From Monocercomonoides exilis (taxonomy: Eukaryota > Preaxostyla > Oxymonadida > Polymastigidae): a DNA stretch of 64,000 nucleotides. The notes under the pieces were generated by a model. That model was not told where the DNA came from. It did no database searches and was given only the letters and a program-made list of their open reading frames with translations. The position numbers and the translations under genes were made by a program. Positions 57,431 to 64,000 of this stretch are shown here, piece by piece; position 1 is the stretch's first letter, and every line of letters starts with the position of its first letter. The stretch lies in assembly GCA_001643675.2 (NCBI GenBank), contig LSRY02000012.1:1242501-1306500 (forward strand). Reading direction: 5' to 3'.

Positions 57431-58945
57431 ATGACTTCAAAAAACGAAACTCTTATTGTGAATGAAAGACAACTTTCGTTACCAAAAGAAAATATAGAAA
57501 AGACTTTTACGATAAGCTCGTTTAACATTTTACTTCAAAAATTGTGCACTGAGAAGTATTTTCCATATTCAGCGAATACAGACAGAAAACAAGGAACTCG
57601 GTCAAAGCGGATTGTGGATGAAATGACTTTTTTGAATTCAGATATATTTTGTTTGCAAGAAGTGGATTTGTTGGAAATATTAAAGAAAAATTTTGAAGGA
57701 CAATATGATTTTTGCTTTTTCAATCGACCATCAACTTTTCAACTTTTGCAAGGTAGAAGCAGTAAAAGAATTGATGGAGTTGCTGTTCTTCTTAAAAAAT
57801 CAAAGTTTAAATTGATATGTCAACAGATTGTCGATTATAATAGACTTTCTATTTCGATCGATCCAGAATATGCGAAATTCATATTTAAAGATGCACCGCT
57901 GAAGGAGACCTACAAAGGTGAAAACTTTGAAGAAGCAAAAGCTGATGACGAGGAAAGTAATTTCTTAAATAAAGTTGCAACACTTCCCAATTTCCTTCAG
58001 GTGTTTCTAACAGATAATATTGGATGTCTTCTTTGTGTCGAAATTATTGACCCATCCATTGTGCCAGATGCTGATGGAACATGTAATTACCGAAATATTA
58101 TGTTTTTGGCAAGTACTCATTTATATTGGGATCCTGTTTTGGATGCTCTAAAGACAGAGCAGATGAGATGCCTTTTAAGAGAACTTTCAATTTTTAGAAG
58201 AAAATTGTTAAAAGAACTTCAAACTAAAGAGGGAGAAATGGCTGTACGAGAAATCGGAACATTTGTTTGCGGAGATTTTAATTCATTGCCTGATTCAAAT
58301 GTATACAAACTATGTACTCATTCATCACTTCAATTAGCTGATTATGATGTTTCGAAACATGAGCAACTCCCCAAAAAAGAAAGCGAAGAGAAAGAAAGGG
58401 AATCTGATGTTTATTCAATGGAAGAAGAAATTCTATGGAAAGGAATTAAAGAAGAGAAAAGAAAAGAGCAAAATGAGATGGATTCATTAAGTCATTCATA
58501 TGGCAGTATTTTGCCTCTTTGCTCCTCTTACCATCAAATACTTGGTGCTGAGCCAAAATATACCAATTTTACTGCTGGATTTAAAGGGTGTCTTGACTAT
58601 GTGCTTTTCTCGCCTGGAACAATAGGGTCAAAATGTGAGCATGGAGAAATAAGTACTTCGTCAGCAACTCCTACAAGTAACTCTTCCACTGAATCTTCCT
58701 CATCACTTTCTCTATCTGAGCATCCGTCTTCTTCTTCTTCTTCTTCTTCAGCATCATCTTCAACATCTCCTTCAATGACTTCTTCATCTGTACAATCGTC
58801 CGTTAATCCGACTTTAAGTTGCGTTGGAATTCTTCTTCCTCCAAATGATGAATTATTGTCGCAACACGTTGCTCTTCCAAGTTGTCGCTGTGGATCTGAT
58901 CATATTTCTTTACAATCATTTTTTAAATTATTTCTAGGGAAATAA
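57431..58945 (+). CDS. Endonuclease/exonuclease/phosphatase family enzyme, PDE12/Angel/CCR4-like
   Basis: Intronless 504-aa protein with the full EEP active-site series: SFNIL near residue 30, CLQEVD with the metal-binding Glu near 77, the GVAVLLKKSKFKL strand, THLYWDP near 230, GDFNSLPDS near 283, FKGCLDYVLF, and SDHISL near 490. The TNFTAGFKGCLDYV block resembles the 2'-5' phosphodiesterase PDE12, Angel and nocturnin/CCR4 group. These remove 3' nucleotides from RNA (deadenylation or 2'-5' oligoadenylate cleavage). A Glu/Lys-rich and a Ser-rich insertion flank the Asp-Tyr and Ser-Asp-His motifs. No leucine-rich repeats (as in yeast CCR4) or mitochondrial targeting signal is evident. The substrate cannot be fixed from sequence. 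Confidence 0.85.
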   Translation: MTSKNETLIVNERQLSLPKENIEKTFTISSFNILLQKLCTEKYFPYSANTDRKQGTRSKRIVDEMTFLNSDIFCLQEVDLLEILKKNFEGQYDFCFFNRPSTFQLLQGRSSKRIDGVAVLLKKSKFKLICQQIVDYNRLSISIDPEYAKFIFKDAPLKETYKGENFEEAKADDEESNFLNKVATLPNFLQVFLTDNIGCLLCVEIIDPSIVPDADGTCNYRNIMFLASTHLYWDPVLDALKTEQMRCLLRELSIFRRKLLKELQTKEGEMAVREIGTFVCGDFNSLPDSNVYKLCTHSSLQLADYDVSKHEQLPKKESEEKERESDVYSMEEEILWKGIKEEKRKEQNEMDSLSHSYGSILPLCSSYHQILGAEPKYTNFTAGFKGCLDYVLFSPGTIGSKCEHGEISTSSATPTSNSSTESSSSLSLSEHPSSSSSSSSASSSTSPSMTSSSVQSSVNPTLSCVGILLPPNDELLSQHVALPSCRCGSDHISLQSFFKLFLGK

Positions 58946-59426
58946 ACTATAATATATTTATCAAAAAGCTATTCCTTTTTGTTATGGAAAAAAAACTATT
59001 TTTCAGCTTTTCTTTACAATTAATTATCTATAAATAGAAATGTTAAAGTTAACAATTTTCGTGCTTAACTTTATGAATCTTTCAAATAAAACGTTTTTCA
59101 TATTATTGTTCATATGCGATAACGTAAATTCATCGTTCATTTTGATAATTCCGCTAAATTAACTCATGAAGAAATATATTATATTGGGTGCAGAAAGATC
59201 AAATCAATTTGATTTCATTTTTGCTGAATCGAATTTTGATTTGAATAGAAAAATTATAATCTACCTTGCTTTGTTTGTACTTATATTAGTGATTTTATAA
59301 TTTTTTATTAGTTATACTTTATTTTTGTTGCACTTCTTAGAAATCTTTTGTTTTGTTTCGTTGCAAAGCAAATTTAAGAATAGGTCATATTTCTATATCT
59401 GAATAGGATTATTCACTTTATTGTAA
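58946..59426. other. AT-rich intergenic region
   Basis: About 480 bp without a visible gene. It lies between tandem plus-strand genes and should contain a terminator and a promoter. Confidence 0.5.
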
Positions 59427-60856
59427 ATGTACAGTTCTTTTTCTGCCGTTGGAACTCCTCTTGCAAATAAAACTGTTGTTTGATTCAAATTTTTGTTATT
59501 TATTTACTTAAAAACCGCTTTGGGGGGGGAAAAAAATAGGGTACATTTCCTTCAGATTCGATTTTAAACATAGAACTTACTGCTTTTCGCCAAAGGTCAT
59601 CTCCGGCTGCTGCTTTGAAAACACCAGAAGTAGTCGAAAGGAAAATTGATTCGTTTTCTGAAGACAAACCTTCAATATCTCTCCCCATGATCCGTGAAGC
59701 AGCAACGAAGCCTAAACTTGATGATAAAAGCGTAGAAAGTCATAATGTTGACCAAAAAAAACTTCCATTGACTTCTCAATCTCCTGAAAAAGAAAAATCA
59801 ACACAAAATATTGAAAATCCATTTTTAAACATGATACTTGGAAGCTCTAGCGGGTCTTCGCGCAGCAAACCTGTTTTGCAATCAACTTCAACATTTCAAG
59901 CATCTTCTACTCAATTTTCTCCCACGTCTCGATCATCTCATCCACTTCGTCAATCATCTTCACAGCAACTTGTTGAACAAACTTCCACAAGTTTATTAGA
60001 ATCTGCATTTCAAAATATTACAAAGAAAAAAATGCTTGCAGACAAAGATAAGGAACAAGATGAGCAAAAAAAGAAGCATGTCACATTTAAGTTAACCAAA
60101 GAAAATGAATCGATTATAGATGCACGAATCAAGCCTCAGAGCACAACTTCAACGAAAAAGGCATCCATTCAAGATGAAAGAAGCGTTAAGAGTAAGTTTC
60201 TGGAAAGCCTTGGGAGAATGGAAGAAGATAAGGATAATCAAGATTTCATTCCAAAAAAAAAAACACGAGAGGAAATGGAAAACTCTTCGTTTATTAAGCA
60301 AGCAGATCAGCCTCAAGAAAAGATTTTACCAAAAGACAGAAAAAGGCCTATGATAAAAGACAAAGAGGAACCTCAGCCATCTCAAACAAGAAAAAAATCA
60401 GAAGAACCAGAAAAACAGCCGAAAAATGCAAAGGATGTTGAATCAAAACCGCAAAATCCTTCTTCAAAACATTCTTCGACGAGGGAATTTTTCCCTGTGT
60501 TGTGCAAAGGAGAAAATTATGTTGCAGGAAAAGTAGTTCTTTCTTGTCACAGTTTTCGCAACTCATTTCGCAATGGAAAGTCGCACTTGGTATGACTTGA
60601 TTCTGTTCATAATGTTTTTTACAATCTTTTTTGTTTTGTTTTATATTTTAATTCTTTTCTTCTTTTTAAAAACCAGATTTTTTTCATTGCTCAAGGTTCG
60701 CCTCACATCACAATTGGACCAGCTTCGAATCCATCCATCAAACCTCAGCTGCATTCCATGCTTGTTGTACCTCCATACGAACAATTTGTGCTTGAAAATT
60801 ACTCTGATAATGAAGTTTGCGTGCTCTCATATGTCAGAGTTAAACCTTCTGCATGA
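59427..60856 (+). CDS. CENP-C/Mif2-like protein with C-terminal cupin domain (tentative)
   Basis: Exons 59427-59477, 59540-60589, 60677-60856 (1281 nt, 426 aa; donors GTTTGA and GTATGA). The first ~300 residues are polar and low in complexity (Ser/Lys/Glu/Gln), with a short N-terminal block MYSSFSAVGTPLANK. Joining the last exon completes a cupin-like beta fold (about residues 325-426). Its pattern is GKVVLSCHSFRNSFRNGKSHLIFFIAQG, then ITIGP, MLVVPPYEQFVLENYSDNEV and YVRVKP. The strand order, the VPPYEQ turn and the domain's place at the very C-terminus fit the dimerising cupin of CENP-C/Mif2, the inner kinetochore scaffold that binds CENP-A nucleosomes. I do not see a convincing CENP-C motif (basic residues plus Trp), so the identity is an inference. 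Another nuclear cupin protein is possible. Confidence 0.5.
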
Positions 60857-61424
60857 TGCAGATCACTTCACATTCAATTAGCTTTTTTCATCATCTCATT
60901 TCTCTATTTTATAGCTCTCAATTAATCATTTCATTTGCATTCATTTTCACTGCATATTGATTTACTATTTTTTATTAAGATTTCTGTATAACATTGAAGC
61001 TTAACACATAAATTTCTTTACGTTTCAATGCATTTTGTGTTTTGTACATTGAGAACAGCTATTGATTGAACTGGCTAATAATTACTGTGTTGCAAAAATT
61101 AATTGAAAGCAAGTCATATCTGAAAGAAATATGAGCTGAATGATGAGAAAAATGATTCAAAAAAAGAACATTTCTCCAAAGATTTATTATTAATTAAAGA
61201 AGTATTATTTTGAAATAATATGAAGCTATATATCTTCCTTTCATTGTAATTTATATTTTAATATTTTTTCTTTTTAAAAGATCATACCATCATACATAAA
61301 ATGAATGTGCAAAAACTTGGGAAACTTGATCTAAAGAAAGAGAAAAGTTGATGTTTGATTTAAATTGGATATCCTTGTTAATAAAGCTTTCAACATTCAT
61401 TATCAATTTTTATTTTATTAGTAT
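60857..61424. other. Intergenic region upstream of uS5
   Basis: About 570 bp, AT-rich. The first ATG of the uS5 frame is at 61425. A small upstream exon of the ribosomal gene cannot be excluded (AATTTTTATTTTATTAG lies just before the ATG and could serve as an acceptor), but I see no defined donor exon. Confidence 0.4.
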
Positions 61425-62246
61425 ATGGACAGACAAAGATCGTCCGATCAACGCCGTGGTGGATTTGGAAGAGGTGGTGAAGGAAGAAGAAGCGATGGTG
61501 GAAGAGGAAGAGGCCGTGGACGTGGACGTGGAAGAGGTGGAGCTGGAAGAGGAAGAAAACCAGAAGAACAAGCATGGGTTCCAGTTACAAAGCTTGGACG
61601 TCTTGTTAAAGCGAAAAAGATTCGCGATTTGCATGATATCTATCTTCATGCTCTTCCAATCAAAGAAGCCGATATCATTGACCAATATATTCCAAAAGAA
61701 TCACTGAAAGAGGAAGTGATGAAAGTGCAAGCTGTCCAGAAGCAAACCAATGCAGGACAAAGAACTCGTTTCAAGGCTATTGTGATGGTCGGAGATCAAC
61801 ACGGACACGTTGGTCTTGGAGTGAAAGTTTCAAAGGAAGTTGCAGGTGCTATTCGTGGTGCCATGACTGCAGCAAAATTGGCCATGATTCCAGTTCGTCT
61901 TGGATACTGGGGTAACAATATTGGTCAGCCACATACAGTCGCAATGAAAGTTACTGGAAAATGCGGTTCAGTCCAGGTGCGTCTTGTTCCTGCTCCAAGG
62001 GGAACTGGATTGGTTGCTGCTCCAGTGTCAAAGAAGCTTCTTGCACTTTCTGGTGTTGAAGATGTTTTCACTTCTTCACACGGAAAAACAAACACAATGG
62101 GCAACTTCGTTAAAGCAACATTCTTTGCCTTGTGCAAGACATACAGATATCTCACACCATCTCTCTGGAAGAAGCTTCCATTCCCACAAACGCCATACCA
62201 AGAATATTCACAATGGCTTGCTCAAGAGGCAAAAGCAAAATATTAA
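61425..62246 (+). CDS. RPS2: 40S ribosomal protein uS5 (RPS2)
   Basis: 273-aa cytosolic small-subunit protein. It has the eukaryotic Arg-Gly-rich N-terminal extension ([10 protein letters not shown]), then the S5 double-stranded RNA-binding fold ([26 protein letters not shown]) and the C-terminal S5 domain ([21 protein letters not shown]). Both are highly conserved. uS5 lies at the mRNA entry channel and supports decoding accuracy. No intron is needed for a complete protein. Length and sequence are typical. Confidence 0.97.
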   Translation: MDRQRSSDQRRGGFGRGGEGRRSDGGRGRGRGRGRGRGGAGRGRKPEEQAWVPVTKLGRLVKAKKIRDLHDIYLHALPIKEADIIDQYIPKESLKEEVMKVQAVQKQTNAGQRTRFKAIVMVGDQHGHVGLGVKVSKEVAGAIRGAMTAAKLAMIPVRLGYWGNNIGQPHTVAMKVTGKCGSVQVRLVPAPRGTGLVAAPVSKKLLALSGVEDVFTSSHGKTNTMGNFVKATFFALCKTYRYLTPSLWKKLPFPQTPYQEYSQWLAQEAKAKY

Positions 62247-62387
62247 AAATTGTTTTTTCTCGATTTGAATTTTAATAATAATTCCAAATCTTAACACGAT
62301 ACTCTTGTTTGCTAGTTATTATTTTTAACTTTTAAAACAAAAAATGAAATGCATGTGAAATGGAGACTAAATGATCAATAACTGCTC

Positions 62388-62839
62388 TCAGTTGTTTACC
62401 GAGAAACGATACCCGCATTTCATGCACTCATAAAATACTGTTTGACCTTCATCAGCGCTTCGAAGCTGCATAGTTGTATAAAACATTTTTCCGTGGCCGC
62501 ATTTTGGACATGTTTCGTCAATCTTTGAAATATTATTTCATTGATCAAAATTATTAACACAAATGAAACAAAGCATACGACAGCTTTTTCATCTTTTCCT
62601 GTAACTTTTTCTTCAACTGGAACAGAAAACTTGATCACTTTTTGTGAAACTTTTCCTTTGTATGCTAAATTTTACCAATAAAAGCAGATATAAAATAATT
62701 ATAAACAAATTGCTATTTTTCAAAGAATAAAATCTGAATTATCCATACTGCTATATGGGCATTGCCATGAACATTTCCTGCATACAACTTTTAATGATTG
62801 GTATTCGAGTAAAGTTCCACAAACGTTGCAGAAATCCAT
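62388..62839 (-). CDS. RPA12: RNA polymerase I subunit A12 (RPA12), zinc-ribbon protein
   Basis: Three exons on the minus strand: 62749-62839, 62579-62664, 62388-62522 (312 nt, 103 aa); donors GTATGG and GTATGC. The N-terminal zinc ribbon has Cys4, Cys7, Cys20 and Cys23 (FCNVCGTLL..VVCRKC). The C-terminal TFIIS-like ribbon has Cys64, Cys67, Cys92 and Cys95, and the acidic hairpin QLRSADEG with Asp83-Glu84 that stimulates RNA cleavage in the Pol I active site. The ending GYRFSVNN resembles A12.2 rather than Rpb9 or Rpc11. The gene is fragmented across short exons, so no single ORF shows it. It is slightly shorter than the usual ~120 residues. Confidence 0.9.
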
Positions 62840-63188
62840 TTCAAAAAAATATTATAACTAACAGATCAAATCATAATTTTAGAAACGTTTATCATATACG
62901 TATAACTTCAATTATTTCTCCATATATTTATTTCTTTTGGAAATTTACGTTTAAATATAAAAATATTTTTATTGTATTTCCGTTTTGAAAAAATAGAACT
63001 TTTTCTATATCAAAAACTGAGTTATTGTGTGAATGTTCATTGTAAAAAACATAACAACATAAATAAAGAGGTTGAAGTTTTGTGTGAGAGTTTGAACAAT
63101 ATATATTGTTTACAGAGAATTAAAGAAAAGTTTACTTTAACAGCTTAAAAGAAAGAATTAATTTTAAAAATTCTATGATATAACAGTT
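62840..63188. other. AT-rich intergenic region
   Basis: About 350 bp between A12 and the 3' end of PFOR, both on the minus strand. No gene is seen. Confidence 0.5.
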
Positions 63189-64000
63189 CTACTTTGGATT
63201 AAACACGGCAATCATGCGTCTAATCTTTGTATTCTTTTCAGCCACATCTTCTGCAATAGCTTTCATCCTCTCTTCCATAGGAGGAGATGAAGGAAGAGCC
63301 ATTGTAAATCTAAGTTCATTTCCGAGGAATTTATATAACGAATTCTTCCATTCTCCATCCATTCCATCTTTCTCAACATCAACAACACTATCAATCATCA
63401 ATGGATTTTCTCCGGATGCAATTCTTCTTGGATCATAACGATACAAAGGCCAATATCCGCTCTTAACAGCTAATCTTTGCTGTTCAAGAGAATTTGTAAG
63501 TCCTCCCTTCACATTATGAGCGATGCAAGGGCAGTATGCAATGAGAATTGATGGTCCATCGAATGATGCAGCTTCCATAACAGCTTTAATATATTGTGCT
63601 CTGTTTCCACCAATGCAAACGCTGGCAACATAGCAGCATCCAAGTTGCATTGCATACAATCCGAAGTCCTTCTTTCTTCCAAGTTTTCCTGCAGTTGCAA
63701 GCTTTGCCTGTGCAGTTCTTGGGGTAGCTTTGCTTGCTTGGCCACCTGTGTTTGAATAAACTTCGGTATCAAGGATAAGAACATTTACATCTTCACCAGA
63801 ATGCAAGAGATGATCAACTCCATGGAAGTCAATATCATATGCCCATCCATCTCCACCTGGCACCCACACATACTTCCTTGCAAGGAGATCGCGATTGTGG
63901 TAAACCAAGCGAAGAGGAGAACAATCCTTGTGAACTGGCGAAGCAGGATCTGATTCCAATTTTGGCACAAAGTCGGAAAGATCTTTCTTGATTTGAACTG
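63189..64000 (-). CDS. PFOR: Pyruvate:ferredoxin oxidoreductase, C-terminal part (cut by window edge)
   Basis: The frame is open from the window edge to a TAG at 63191-63189, giving about 270 residues. They cover the C-terminal thiamine-pyrophosphate domain: VWVPGGDGWAYDIDFHG, DVNVLILDTEVYSNTGGQASKATP (TPP and Mg2+ binding), KKDFGLYAMQLGCCYVASV and FDGPSILIAYCPCIAHNV. PFOR oxidatively decarboxylates pyruvate to acetyl-CoA and passes the electrons to ferredoxin; it is a hallmark of anaerobic energy metabolism. The protein stops after the usual C-terminal segment, so there is no fused P450-reductase-like domain as in pyruvate:NADP+ oxidoreductases. The N-terminus lies outside the window, so targeting (hydrogenosome or cytosol) cannot be judged. 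Confidence 0.96.
   Translation of the reverse strand, partial: VQIKKDLSDFVPKLESDPASPVHKDCSPLRLVYHNRDLLARKYVWVPGGDGWAYDIDFHGVDHLLHSGEDVNVLILDTEVYSNTGGQASKATPRTAQAKLATAGKLGRKKDFGLYAMQLGCCYVASVCIGGNRAQYIKAVMEAASFDGPSILIAYCPCIAHNVKGGLTNSLEQQRLAVKSGYWPLYRYDPRRIASGENPLMIDSVVDVEKDGMDGEWKNSLYKFLGNELRFTMALPSSPPMEERMKAIAEDVAEKNTKIRRMIAVFNPK

Noticed and set aside
1-64000. CRISPR arrays, rRNA or tRNA genes, bacterial operon signals
   Set aside because: No regularly spaced repeats with unique spacers, no rRNA and no convincing tRNA cloverleaf seen. The genome is eukaryotic.

Overview
This window comes from a nuclear chromosome of an AT-rich, intron-bearing, anaerobic-type protist. The evidence is spliceosomal introns, cytosolic Hsp90, importin-alpha, an ALG1-type glycosyltransferase, RNA polymerase I subunit A12 and ribosomal protein uS5, together with the C-terminal part of pyruvate:ferredoxin oxidoreductase (PFOR). 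TAA, TAG and TGA all end conserved genes, so the code is standard. A TmcB-like multi-pass protein and PFOR recall metamonads (parabasalids, oxymonads) or anaerobic amoebae, but the intron density (about 41 introns reconstructed by hand) is too high for a typical trichomonad. I cannot name the organism.

Layout. 1-7641: divergent Hsp90 (partial) and a 1953-aa TmcB-like protein. 7642-18536: gene-poor accessory region with two decayed pogo-type (DD35D) DNA transposons that have recognisable TA-ended inverted repeats, a ~230-bp palindrome and a 46-nt poly(A) tract. 18537-20774: TM9SF/nonaspanin. 21297-26274: importin-alpha and ALG1-like gene, divergent, 140 bp apart. 26555-30277: a single-pass membrane protein, a ~780-bp pentanucleotide array that fills its upstream region, and a secreted thioredoxin/PDI-like protein. 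30454-37418: HARP-SNF2 fork-remodeller (SMARCAL1-like, with a PIP-box) and a PepF-like M3 metallopeptidase. 37547-43417: giant coiled-coil protein. 43670-48245: CPBP-type intramembrane protease and a prominin-like pentaspan protein. 48828-56945: 2705-aa SET-domain protein with an N-terminal KATNIP-like domain. 57431-62839: exonuclease/endonuclease/phosphatase family enzyme, a CENP-C-like cupin protein, uS5 and A12. 63189-64000: PFOR (partial).

Most coding regions are broken by short introns (46-180 nt). Joining them by hand restored conserved domains and gave exon sums divisible by three in every case. The donors follow an unusual GT-N-T-G pattern. The genes do not form one pathway. Shared themes are secretory and membrane traffic (TM9SF, ALG1, PDI-like, prominin-like), nuclear and chromatin functions (importin, SMARCAL1-like, SET, CENP-C-like, A12) and anaerobic metabolism (PFOR). 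Many otherwise conserved enzymes carry long serine- or charge-rich insertions.

The points most worth following are the KATNIP-SET fusion, the non-standard splice donor, the micro-exons (4, 17, 22, 31 nt), the spliced pogo transposase and the probable bacterial-type CPBP gene.
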